Shown here piece by piece: positions 32,075 through 43,012 of a stretch of 64,000 nt of DNA (position 1 is the stretch's first letter; each line of letters starts with the position of its first letter). Origin of the DNA: Rhizophagus clarus (Eukaryota > Glomeromycota > Glomeromycetes > Glomerales > Glomeraceae); NCBI GenBank assembly GCA_015698045.1, contig BLAL01000012.1, positions 1,612,001 to 1,676,000 on the forward strand. Direction: 5' to 3'. Under the pieces are notes generated by a model, which saw only the letters and a program-made list of their open reading frames with translations, was not told the DNA's origin and did no database searches. The position numbers were made by a program, and so were the translations under genes.

Positions 32075-33242
32075 TAGAGCTGCGACCCGTCAGAATTTCG
32101 GTATCCGGATCGTACCTGAACAAAAAAAAAGATTATCCGAATCCTTAACGGGTATTACCTGTTTTTACCCGTTTAGCACTTTACCATATTTGACCCGAGT
32201 AATATCCGGGTATACTCGGATAAATAATTTTTTTTATAGCATTTACGGATTTATATAATTTAAAATTTAATGTATTTTTATTAATATAATTTAAAGAAAT
32301 ACATGATATTTATAAATTATAATGAGAATTTTATAGCTATGTAGCTTTTCATTAAGCAAAAAAATTTAATTTCTAGTAAGTCTAGTTCGCTACCCACTAT
32401 TTAATAAAAGTGTAATTCAATTCATTTTGTTAAGTATATTAAATTCAGATCAATAGTACAATTATCACTATCTTCCTGAATAAACTCATCAAATTCCTTC
32501 TCTTGCACATTTTATTCAAGTTTTTTCTAATGATTCTTGTAACTTTATTATTTCACATTCTTTATGCAATAATTCATGCACCCTTTTAATTACTTCTTGC
32601 ATTGCAAAAAAAGGATTTTCTATCCTGGATCCAATAGGCTTGCCATAAATCCAACCTGTAATTAATGTAATAAAAAGAATAAAGTTATTAAAGCTGAAAT
32701 CAAAAAACTTTCAAAAAATATTGCAATAGGCTTACACTCTCCCGAACTGACCAATAATACTTAATGGTCCTATATAATGTTTTTCTCACTTTTATTTCAA
32801 CTCCCGTTTGATCAAATGGACTTGATACATCAATTTCTTTTTTTTACGACATCGGCCATTTGTATCAGTATAGAATTTATACTCAACTTCATCAATATTG
32901 TCCGCATTGTCACTATCATTCCATAAAGCTTCAAAAAATGTATTTTCATTGTTATCATTGTTATAATCTGTATTTTCAAGATCATCTAAACCAAAATCGA
33001 AACGAGTACGAGGTTCTTCTTAATCATATTTACTATATTTAACAATAAATATTTGTATTTATAAATTATAATCAATATAAATTGCTCGGATCCATATCCG
33101 GATTAACCATTATAAATATAAAACGGGTACAAATGGATATTACCCGTTTTTACCTGTTTGCAATTCTCTGACTCGGATATTCACAAATATCCGGGTATAT
33201 CCGGATTGTATCCGAGTAAACGGGTAACGGGTCGCAGCTCTA
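32075..33242. mobile_element. hAT-type non-autonomous element (1168 bp)
   Basis: 16-bp perfect TIRs TAGAGCTGCGACCCGT / ACGGGTCGCAGCTCTA are flanked by a perfect 8-bp duplication GATCTGAA (32067-32074 and 33243-33250), the length typical of hAT transposons. Subterminal ATCCGGAT and ACGGGTA motifs recur at both ends and may be transposase-binding sites. No transposase frame is visible inside; small Asp/Asn-coding stretches near 32860-33040 may be remnants. Confidence 0.92.
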
Positions 33243-33250
33243 GATCTGAA

Positions 33251-34155
33251 AAATGACCTAAAAATAAAATAAACGAACAATTAAAAAAATGATAATTTTT
33301 TTTTACTTGCTAACTTAAAAGTATTTAAAAAACAAAAATAAACTGAGGATTAATAAAAAAAAATTAACGAGATTTGTTTAAATATTATTTTTAATCACCT
33401 TGAACTCAAATTCTTCCTCCTTAAAATAATTACCTTCAATCTAGTGCTTCGATCGTATCCGGGATGATCTGCACAATCCGATCATAAACCAGATGAAAAA
33501 TATCCAGTTTGGCCCGGAATCCGAATGAGATTTTTATTTTCTTTTTTTTTCGTTAATTTATTTTTATAATAAAGTTAAATTAATATTTAACAAACTGTTT
33601 GCATTATTTATTTAAATATTTTTTATAAAAAAAGCGCCAAAATGGTGAACTTTAATATTATATATTATAATATAAAGAATGCCATTTCTGAGCCGTTTTT
33701 TCAATTTTTTATGAAAAAACGTGATTTTTCATATTATAATTAATAAATTTGAACTGTAACATCTATTTGATTATGATAAGTCAGGAAATTTTGGACATGA
33801 TAATTTTATTTATGATCAAAAAATACAATTTCCTTGATAATTGTGGGATTTGATACCAAATTACTAAACTTTTCTAAAAAAAAAACCATGTCAAAGACAT
33901 ACCACGCGCACATAATGTTCTTTGGGAAATATTAATGATATATCCGTGGGTTTTAAGAGATACCTGGTATCACGATACATAAGGGAGTGTGTGCGCTTAG
34001 AGGGGATATTTTAGGTAGTGCTAGACGTTATTGAAAAGAAATATTTCGTACATTTAAATGTAATAAGATATAATTCATTTTATTAAGTAACAATAAAATA
34101 ATAATTAAAATAAAAAAAAAAAATTTATCACGAAAAAAACACTATTAATTACAAA
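33251..34155. other. Intergenic region between hAT element and F-box gene 1
   Basis: No gene is supported. A TTTTAGGTAGTGCTAGACG block near 34009-34030 recurs near 63470-63490, also downstream of an F-box copy, so it probably travelled with the duplicated gene. Confidence 0.5.
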
Positions 34156-35565
34156 TCAAAACCATTCAAAATGCCAATTATTATAATAATTTTTTATAAC
34201 ACCTTTTGCTTTATATCTTTCTATCAAATCAGAATATGGTTGCATATTATTTGCTTGACTGAATTGTAATATCATAGGATGTCTACCTTTCCAATTATTA
34301 AAAAATAATTCCAAAGATTCTAATTTAATTGCTCTATAAAGTGTATGAAAACCAAATTTAAACTTGAATAAATTTTTTGGTGATGATTTTGCTAATATTT
34401 CGAATAAATTATCCCATTCAAACGCATCATCTATATTATTAATGATAATATATAATCCACCTAAATACTTACAACTAATTAATAAATTTTCCAATTCTAA
34501 AATATTACAATTTCTAAATAATAATTTTAGATACCTAAGATTTGGACAATTTTGATAAATAATCCGAATGATTCTTTTATTATCGACTTCAACATGTCGT
34601 ATATAATCAATTTTTATTTTAAAAAGAAATCCATTTGTATTTTCGATTAAATCTGCTAAAACATTAACAGGAACTCGGCTAGCTTTCAGAATTTGTAAAT
34701 AAGGTAAAGATAAATTCTTTAAACAATTCCATTCCATATCGTGTGAACTGCCATCCAATTCTAAACTTTTTAAATTTACAAGTAATGAGAGAATTTTTGT
34801 AGTAGGCTGTTTAGTTATCTTAAAATATTGTATAGTATTTACATGTTTAATTAACGAATTTTCTAAATCTTCAGAAAAAGATTCATCAAAAATTTGGGAA
34901 TTTAAATCAGCAAGAAAACTAATATTTTGAATTTTTTTTTGAGCTTTAATCAATTCAATAATTCCATGGTTATTATTACGTATTCCAATAAAAAGTTTTA
35001 ATTCTTTAATTGATTTACATATTTTTGTTAAACCACTTAAAATATCATCATCTACACTTGCACTACAACTAAAGAATTCAATTCCTGAAAAACATCTTTC
35101 AGTAAGATGTAATTGATAATCAAGTTGTCTTGGTATATAAAGGTGCGTAAATTTCGTATTTTCGTTAACAAAAAGTTTGAATATTTCACTTTCAATGATA
35201 GAATCATTATACTTGTTGTTGGATGTAGTATTAATAACCTTATGGAGTTCATTTAAATTTAAATGTCTACAAAAGCTAATATAATCAAATAAAGGTTTTT
35301 GATATGACTTTGTTAAAAGATCCGAATATTGATTTTTTAAGTTATTTTTTGATTTATCTGATAAATGAGAAATAATTACTTTTAACAATTTCTTCTTTCG
35401 ATATTCCCAATCATCCCTTAAAAATTTCCAAGGATTACTCCATAAAAGTGGAATAATTATTCCACAACAAGTCTTATTAATTGAAATACATCTATGAAGA
35501 GCGTTATTATCATCACGCAATTCTTCAAATATCAAGCAAAGAATATCCCTATTTAATTTTGACAT
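34156..35565 (-). CDS. F-box/LRR-like protein 1
   Basis: A 469-residue protein starting MSKLNRDILCLIFEEL. That ATG at 35565 is chosen because all paralogues start at the same M-x-x-L-N motif; an upstream in-frame extension has no counterpart. Residues about 1-45 are an F-box (ILCLIFEEL, then CISINKTCCGIIIPLLWSNP), the domain that docks SCF ubiquitin ligases through Skp1 (known). The remainder is leucine-rich with degenerate LRR-like repeats (LVNLKSLELDGSS, then NLRYLKLLFRNCNILELENL) and would bind the target. It ends with a conserved FFNNWKGRHPM...YKAKGVIKNY module. No introns are apparent. F-box families are strongly expanded in Glomeromycotina (known). The target is unknown. Confidence 0.85.
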   Translation of the reverse strand: MSKLNRDILCLIFEELRDDNNALHRCISINKTCCGIIIPLLWSNPWKFLRDDWEYRKKKLLKVIISHLSDKSKNNLKNQYSDLLTKSYQKPLFDYISFCRHLNLNELHKVINTTSNNKYNDSIIESEIFKLFVNENTKFTHLYIPRQLDYQLHLTERCFSGIEFFSCSASVDDDILSGLTKICKSIKELKLFIGIRNNNHGIIELIKAQKKIQNISFLADLNSQIFDESFSEDLENSLIKHVNTIQYFKITKQPTTKILSLLVNLKSLELDGSSHDMEWNCLKNLSLPYLQILKASRVPVNVLADLIENTNGFLFKIKIDYIRHVEVDNKRIIRIIYQNCPNLRYLKLLFRNCNILELENLLISCKYLGGLYIIINNIDDAFEWDNLFEILAKSSPKNLFKFKFGFHTLYRAIKLESLELFFNNWKGRHPMILQFSQANNMQPYSDLIERYKAKGVIKNYYNNWHFEWF

Positions 35566-35584
35566 TTTTTTTTCCGTTAAGTTT

Positions 35585-35660
35585 AGAGGGCGCAATAAAT
35601 GACCGTTCAAACATAGTAGTGTTTTGCATGTTACATGTTGTACAGAACCCTGACCTGATG
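35585..35660 (-). promoter_or_regulatory. Conserved upstream block of F-box genes
   Basis: GGGCGCAATAAATGA, then GTTTTGCATGTTACATGTTG and TACAGAACC lie just 5' of F-box gene 1. Similar blocks lie 5' of gene 2 (39659-39750: GGCGTAAAATGATT, AACATGTTGTACGGACCTT) and gene 3 (44457-44550: GGCGCTAAAAAAAATGATT, ATGTTACACAGAACCTT). Same order and similar spacing suggest a shared promoter element that was duplicated with the genes. Confidence 0.5.
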
Positions 35661-37540
35661 ATTTACGCCATTTATAAATTTCATATGATAATATGCGGTT
35701 ACTAATTATAGAATAGGCAATTATGCATAATGTTTTTATCTGGAATTTAAACAAGACTTTACTATTTATAAAAGCAAGATAATGATCATTTTACGCCAAA
35801 CGATATTATGATTTTTGGCATAAAGAAGAGAATGCAAAATAAGCTGCAATGAGAAAAATAAGGAAAGTTTTGAATTATATATGGGTATAATACTAACCAA
35901 AAACTCAATTTCGTCAATTAAAGTTGGGTTGTCGGATCAATAATCAGATTTTTGCAACTAGCGGATTAATATATTTGAAAAATAAAAAAAGTTTTGTATA
36001 TTTTTTTTTTTTTGTTTCACGATGAAAAGATGTATTAAGTAAAATTAATATGCGTGAATTTCTAAAAAAAAACTTTCTAAATTTGATAATAATTAATAAA
36101 CATTAATCACAAAAGATAGTTATCACAAAAAATTTATCATACTATACAATGTAAAATTTAATCGAATAAAAATGTATACTCAATGATTTGATCGAATAAG
36201 ATCGATCATGTGCTTAATTAAAAGACGGTAAAATTTGTTCAGTACTATGATATAATTATGACTAGTGTCAGGTTAACCGATTAACACTTTATCATCACTC
36301 GATCATGTATGATTGGATGCGATTAATCATGATTGGCTTTGAACAGGTTCGCTATACGCAACAACAAATATAAAGGGTATGAGCTTTTAATGTAAATCAT
36401 GCGGTGTTAAACAAACGATCAAATTAGTGATAAAAATACGATCATGATGTACAGATAGAGAGTTTTCGGCATTCATGGATTCGTTAAAGATAATGAAACT
36501 CAGAATTCCCATCGTTTTGGGTTATAGTTATTCGGCAATTTAATTTTTCAGGATTTAGATTGTTAGAATAATATAATATCGGGATTGTGAGTTTCAGGAT
36601 CTCGTATCAACCTCGTATTCATCAAACTTTTAATCGTAAACCTCCCATCAATGAAGGAATTTAGTCTTTTTTACACGTAAAGTTCATAAAGCTATTGATA
36701 TAATTACTTATTATTTTAGCGATCAAATGGTAAAAATGTAAATTCAATAAAGTTTGGTTTTATTAAAGTAGATTTTTTGTATCATGATTATTTATTATTA
36801 ACGTTCAAAAGTCTAATTTTATGTTATTATCCTATAAAATGTAAAATAATTACGTTCAATAATAATTTTGTTATATAAAAAAGCAAAAATTTTTCGATGT
36901 CAATAAATAGAAAAAATGTAATAATTATATAACGCCATAAAGCAATGCACACGATCAATCAATTTCACATAAACAACTAAATACTATTAATGATTTTAGA
37001 TCAAGTCAGTTCTATTGTCCAATCAGAACAGGGCATTCAATTATATAGTCATAATTCAAACTACAAAATATTTCGGTTATTTCGGCCAATTCAAAGCAAA
37101 ATCATTCGACTTCGTAGATCTGGCTGTTATAACGCTTCGAATAGGTCTGAAGAACCTATGCAAGACTTTTCGATTTTCGTAAATTTTCGACAAATTCTGT
37201 AACTTTCAGCAATTCCATATAATCGAAACTTTAAGTCCTAGCCGAATTTATTAAAAATTTCTTGTTTGGGAAATGATACAAATTTCGGGTATGCTAGTTC
37301 AAAGAAAGCTTAAAATTTCATGAAAATCCCTATTTTTCTTACTTTCTTTTTCTTCTTTCAACATAAAAAGTTCCCACGATACTTTTGAGAAATTTAGCTT
37401 TTGTTTCTTGATAATAAAAAAGTGAAAGAAGTACCCTCTCATGAGTCTCGTTTTTCGGGGTGATCTATATTTTACCCCCCCCTCCCGACCACACGCAACA
37501 AAAAACGTAAAAGTTCCCATCCATAGAATGGAAACCAAGG
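35661..37540. other. Intergenic, no gene seen
   Basis: AT-rich. Several GATCGAT/ATCATGAT-type short inverted motifs cluster at 36180-36440. Small frames at 36990-37200 and 37299-37538 have no protein-like character. Confidence 0.4.
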
Positions 37541-37558
37541 AAATGCCACATACGTTAT

Positions 37559-38010
37559 ATGTCCAATGGAAATGATTATGAATCTAGTGGATCAAATAAA
37601 GCTGCTACTATTAACAAAAAAAATCAAGAAAGCTGACAAGGATATCAACATGTCAGCAAACTGATTCACAATCACGTGATAAAGAAGAAAAAATAACCAA
37701 TGAAAATTCACCAAACAATCCAGAAGCGCAACAATCGTGAAACTCCAATAATATACAAGAAATAAAACCTAATGAGGTATTGTCATAATGGGTGAACACA
37801 TTACCGATTAATTATTATACAAATCGATCAGAATATCTCTCCTTTGTACTATTCTAAACTTTTAAAAAATTACCACAACGAAAATCAAGTAATCGACGAT
37901 ATTACATTCTGCAAATATAGAATCCTTAACATATGTGACATACCAATAATTAAATTCCATAATGAAATGATGAGCAGAGACGCGCTACACAAAAATTAAA
38001 CACGAGATTC
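37559..38010 (+). pseudogene. Possible decayed coding remnant
   Basis: From ATG 37559 a frame reads SNGNDYESSGSNKAATINKK and continues through stops with hydrophilic Asn/Gln/Lys-rich segments (ITNENSPNNPEAQQS, then NSNNIQEIKPNEVLS). Codon-like composition persists for about 450 bp, longer than expected by chance in this AT-rich background, but no family is recognised. It may be the start of a retroelement ORF. Confidence 0.25.
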
Positions 38011-38226
38011 ATCGCTTTCAACAAAAAAAAATATCAAAGAATAATAAACAGGAATTGAAAACTAGAGGTTTAATTTTCACTATTTATTTAAATTGAACAT
38101 TCAAAGTTTTGAGCATATCCAAACTTAATTAGGAATTTATTTATAAAGAAAAACTTTATTTATAATATTTATTTATTTATTAAAATAATACATATACAAT
38201 ATAATCTACTGTATGTGCACTATATA

Positions 38227-39618
38227 TTACGGACTTTCCCAATCAAAATCTCCGCGTAAATTATTATAATGTTTAACTAATCCTTCTGCTTCATATTTAT
38301 TTATTAATGAGCTTTCAGCATTTTTCATATTATTAAAGTTTAATAGCATAGGACGTTTACCTTTCCATTTATCAAAAAATAGTTTTAAAGATTCTGATTT
38401 AGGTAAAGGTACTATAGTAAAAATTCTGAATCTAAATCTAAACAAACCAATCGGCGATGATTTCATTAATATTTCAAATAAATTATCCCAATTAAAAAAT
38501 TTTTCACAAGTGATAATATATAATACTTTTAAATACTGACAATTGGTCAATAACTTTTCCAATTCTGAACTACTACAATTTCTAAACAATACCTTAAGAA
38601 ATATAAGGTTTGGACAATTTTTATGAATAGCTTGAATAATTCGTTTATTGTCATCCTTATCATTATATATATTATCAATATTTATTTCAATAAGAGATTT
38701 ACTTGTATTTTCAATTAAACTCGCTAATGGTTTAACTGGCACAAACGAAGTTCTTAAAACTTGCAAAAAAGGTAAAGACCAATTTTCTAAGGTATACCAA
38801 TCACTTTTATATTCACTGACCAATTCTAATACTTTTAAATTTACAAAAGTTGAAAGAGTTATTGCTGTTTGATCAATTATCTTAAAGTATTGTATTGTGT
38901 TTGCATGTTTGATTAATGAATTTAGATAAATATGACAAAATGATTCATCATCTCGTATGCAATGATTTATGAAATGAACTTCATTTAATTTTTTAGGGGC
39001 TTCAATTAATCTAATAACTCCATAATTAATATTTCTTATAATAATAAGTTCTAATCCTTTAATTGATTTGCATATTTCCGTTAATCCAATTATGATATCT
39101 TCATCATCTATGCCAACATTACAACTTAGGAATTCAATTTCTGAAAGACAATGTTCTGCCCCAGGAATAAGATGTATCCTATCATTAAATTCATAAGGTA
39201 TATAAAGGTGTGTATATTTTCTATTTTCGTTAATGAAAATATTTAATATTTCATTTTTAATGCTTATATAAATTTCAGATGGAGTCTTCTTTGTAATTAA
39301 CTTAACAATTTCATCTAATTTTAAATATCTACAAAATTTAAAATAGTCAAATAATGGTGTTTGGTACGAATTTTCCAAATAATCCATTCCTTGATTCTTT
39401 AAGTTATTTTTTGTTTCATCCGATAAATATGAAATAATCACGTTAAATAGCAAAGTCTCTCGTTCTTTAGTTAAGTACTTCCAAGGATTTTTCCATAAAA
39501 TTGGAATAACTACTTCACACCAAGTTTTGTTAACTAAAGTATATGAACGAAGGGAATTATTGCCATGGCTCAATTCTTTAAATATTAAATAAAGAATGTC
39601 TCTGTTTAATTTGGCCAT
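38227..39618 (-). CDS. F-box/LRR-like protein 2
   Basis: An intact 463-residue paralogue of the protein at 34156-35565, starting MAKLNRDILYLIFKELSHGN. The F-box includes TLVNKTWCEVVIPILWKNPW. LRR-like repeats follow (FVNLKVLELVSEYKSDW, then NCPNLIFLKVLFRNCSSSEL), ending with FFDKWKGKRPMLLNF and YEAEGLVKHYNNL. The order of blocks along the protein is the same as in the other copies and divergence is spread evenly, as in an old tandem family. No intron is needed. Upstream (39659-39750) is the shared promoter-like block. Confidence 0.87.
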   Translation of the reverse strand: MAKLNRDILYLIFKELSHGNNSLRSYTLVNKTWCEVVIPILWKNPWKYLTKERETLLFNVIISYLSDETKNNLKNQGMDYLENSYQTPLFDYFKFCRYLKLDEIVKLITKKTPSEIYISIKNEILNIFINENRKYTHLYIPYEFNDRIHLIPGAEHCLSEIEFLSCNVGIDDEDIIIGLTEICKSIKGLELIIIRNINYGVIRLIEAPKKLNEVHFINHCIRDDESFCHIYLNSLIKHANTIQYFKIIDQTAITLSTFVNLKVLELVSEYKSDWYTLENWSLPFLQVLRTSFVPVKPLASLIENTSKSLIEINIDNIYNDKDDNKRIIQAIHKNCPNLIFLKVLFRNCSSSELEKLLTNCQYLKVLYIITCEKFFNWDNLFEILMKSSPIGLFRFRFRIFTIVPLPKSESLKLFFDKWKGKRPMLLNFNNMKNAESSLINKYEAEGLVKHYNNLRGDFDWESP

Positions 39619-39837
39619 TTTTTCTTAGAAAAAAAAGAGTTTCTTTTTTGCTGAAAAGGCGTAAAATGATTGCTCAAATAAGTAATCATTGTGTCATTTT
39701 GTGGCACGTAACAGTCGTAACATGTTGTACGGACCTTGATTGCATATCCAAATGTCATGTGACCTTTCAAGTTCTAGTTAAGGAATAATGTAATATTTTT
39801 CTAATTGTCTTTTAGGTATTTTAGGTTAGTCATTTCT

Positions 39838-39990
39838 CTTTTATTAGGTAGCGACGGCGCTTACTTACCCTTTCAGGGAATAGGTCGGGACCACTGAATA
39901 CGGTGGAACAACTGGAACATGCAACGAGTTCATCAACGGGAAAGATAGAAATATGAGCTCCGAAACCGCAAACGGTTGGTGTGTGCCGAC
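39838..39990. other. GC-richer island of unknown nature
   Basis: About 150 bp around GGTAGCGACGGCGCTTACTT and GAGCTCCGAAACCGCAAACG is clearly richer in G+C than its surroundings. Minus-strand frames (for example VCGFGAHISIFPVDELVACS) are open but have no recognised family. It could be a transferred fragment, an RNA-derived insert or part of a dispersed repeat. Confidence 0.35.
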
Positions 39991-40537
39991 TTTGATAATA
40001 GTAAAGATATAATGTATATAATGCGTTAGATTTTTCAGATTTATCATGAGGTTTTTGCCAAAGTAAAGGAATTAGTACTAAGATAAAATTCTTCATACAT
40101 TACAATAAAATAAATAAAACAAAATAAAGAAATGAGCCCATAACTAGAGTAGTAGATCAAAAAAAATTTTTATTTTTTTTTACGGATGTTAGAAATCGAT
40201 TGTTGCATAGCATAGATCAATTGTTATTCGATCGTGTGGTATAATGTTTATTAAAAGTTTTCATATAATATGGCAAAGGAACAAAACATTTCAAACCATG
40301 TTTTGGAAGGCGTTATATATTATTCTTTCGTTAGCTTTTTTTTTTGACCTTATTGAATAAAAACATTAATTTTTTTCCGACGAAAATTTTTTTTTTAGAC
40401 ATTTTCATTAACAAATAACAATCAGTAAATGTATGTACAAAAATGCATTCATAATATATCAGTACTCGAGTGCTCCTTTTATATCCAAATTTTTTATCAA
40501 ACCGTTTAGTATAAACAGATAATTAATGCGATGAATT

Positions 40538-41792
40538 TAGAGCTTGGAATTAACCGGCTAAGACATCCGTTAACCGGTTAAATGCAGATCATTGTCATAT
40601 TAAAATTCCGATAGACAATATGTAACGCCTCGGAGAATATTTTTGCTCGTTTAACGATAATTTTATTTAAACACATTTTTAAGTCAATAAATTTTTTTGT
40701 TTAAATAGAACACTAAAAAAATAAATATCTTTATTTTATAATTTACAATTATGACTGAACTGCCCGAAGATGATGATTTTTCTTATTACTTTAACTACAG
40801 GGATGCCGAAAAACTTCAGAACGATCAACAGAAGGACAACAGAACAATTAAATGCTTCGGTCAAAGCGCTTTAATTTCAACCATTTCAAATCCCAGATAT
40901 AAAGATCTCAATTTCTTACCAAATACATTAAGGTTACAAACTGAAAGTTATCTTCACACTATGTATGATGATTTGAATTTTGAATTAAACCCAATCAATT
41001 TAGAAGAATCAACTACAAAAAAATCATCTACAAAACAATCATCAAATGAGGATTCAATTTTTAATGCACTTTTTGGATCTGAAAGTTATAAAAAGGAAAC
41101 AAATGAAGTTAATAGTTATCTAAATGAATATATTACAGAAAAACCAGATTATACTTACAATCCTTATAAATGGTGAAATGAACATAAAAAAAAATTTCCC
41201 ATATTATTCATATTAACACACAAATTTTTATCAACCCCAGCCACTTCCGTTCCTAGTGAACGCCTTTTTTCAGATGCTGGGAATAATATGACTAACAAAC
41301 GTATTTCCTTAAGCTCAAAAATTTTTCAGTTCATAAAAAGAAATGCAAAATTTATGGATATATTTACACAACTTGCTAATAAGGTAAATAATATTATTAA
41401 ACATTCTATTTGAATTTCAAATACCAAACTAACATCATTTATAAAATTTAGAAATAACTTTTATGAATACCAATGAATTACCAATTATTAAATTAACTTT
41501 TTTTTATTGATATTTATTTAAATTGTTTATTTGTGTTTCTTAAGGAGTAATTTTAGGTAAAAATGCAACATCATATGTATTATAATTATAATGTATTTTT
41601 TTTTTAAATAAGTTTCATATAAAAAATATTTAATATTTAATATTTACCATACAATAAATTGAAAAAAAAATATTATTAACCGGTTAATAACTAATTAATC
41701 ATATCACAAATTAACCGATTAATTAACCGGTTAAGCTACTGATTAACCAATTTTTAACCTGTTAAGGTTTTTTGTACTGGTTCCAAGCTCTA
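40538..41792. mobile_element. hAT element with transposase remnant (1255 bp)
   Basis: TIRs TAGAGCTTGGAA / TTCCAAGCTCTA lie inside a perfect 8-bp duplication GATGAATT (40530-40537 and 41793-41800). Subterminal TTAACCGG motifs are repeated at both ends (40551-40580 and 41670-41765). The interior codes for the C-terminal part of a hAT transposase (40751-41413). It is an internally deleted derivative of an autonomous hAT. Confidence 0.95.
40751..41413 (+). pseudogene. hAT transposase, C-terminal fragment with one TGA
   Basis: The frame is open for 220 codons except for a TGA at 41174. The first part (40751-41173) has SNPRYKDLNFLP and YNPYKW. After the stop comes the hAT dimerisation signature LSTPATSVPSERLFSDAGNN with TNKRISLSS and FIKRN. 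The N-terminal BED finger and the first catalytic Asp region are missing. In hAT proteins a Trp pair usually precedes this domain, so the TGA probably replaced TGG (inference). The ATG at 40751 is probably an internal Met exposed by the deletion. Confidence 0.9.
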
Positions 41793-41800
41793 GATGAATT

Positions 41801-43012
41801 TAGGCGTCCGAAACAAGTAAACATTTTTCTTTTATTTTTTTATAAATCATATTAAGTAATTTACAGCAGTTGTTGGTTATGGTAATAACATATTTCAAAT
41901 AATTATTATAAATTAATCAATTTTTATTTAGATTAAAATTTTATCAACTCATGCGGAACGTTGAATCAATACAAACAGGATTGTTTATTTGTGGTCTCCC
42001 AACAAACCAATAAAAATATTGGTCTAAAAGGTCGGTCACGTAAACAAATACAGAAAAGGTCTCGAAAAATACAACCGACCGGAATTGTACAGGGCTAATG
42101 ATACAAAATGGTGCGTAACAATTATGACATCATATGATATTTATTTAACTATATCTTTTCGATATCATTTTGATATCAATAAATATCAAACGAGGTCGTT
42201 ACATGGGTAGCAAAATAAGAAATCCCTTGCTAAATTCAATTTTTTCCAAACCTCCATAACTTCTGAATTCTTGTTATTTTTTTCTGAATTTCATAAAAAT
42301 ATTCCAAATAATTGAAATAATATATTTTGATGTATTGTAACAGCTCTTAAACAATAAATTTCACATTATAGATTAATAAGATATTACTTTCGGGCACATT
42401 ACTTTATGAAAATAGTTTTTTCTTTAGATTTTCAAAAAAGTGGATGCTACGCATGTTATATTATTTCAGGTTTCTAATTTTTCTAAATGACAATTTAGAA
42501 CAAAGTATCAAATTTTAAAAAATCAGGATTTTTCGCTGAGAAAAAATGCTCCCAAATTTCCACACGGGCGTACTGATTAAAAAGTCTGAATTATAAGGAC
42601 AACTTATAGTTTGATTTAATTAGTTTTATCTTCAAATAGCGTAGGTGAATGTAGTTGACAATGTCATTAAGAAATCATTTAGATGCTGTCAAATATCATT
42701 AAATATCGTAATAGTAATGATATTTGATAATGTTATGTTATTTGAAAGAGAAAGACAAAATTAGAAAATGATCACATTAATTACAGTAAACCATAAATTA
42801 ATCAATTTTTTTGTTTTTTTTTATTTTTTTTGTTTTTTTTTTTTTTTGATAAAATTCAAAAAAATTATTTATTATTAATGATTTTCAGAAAGTTCTTAAA
42901 ACGAATAAATTAAATTTAAATTTTAGATAAAATAAATTATATTCATTATAAATTATAGAAAAAAAATTACTTAATTAATTTAATTATTAAAGATACTATT
43001 AACATATATTAA
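41801..43012. other. Intergenic, no gene seen
   Basis: AT-rich with long T-runs near 42810-42850. Nothing else is supported apart from an ATGATATTTGATAATG-type short repeat near 42660-42730. Confidence 0.4.

Noticed and set aside
35566-35754. In-frame 63-residue N-terminal extension of F-box protein 1
   Set aside because: No paralogue has it, and the shared promoter-like block lies inside it.
37299-37538. 79-residue minus-strand frame near a C-run
   Set aside because: Low complexity and no recognisable motif.
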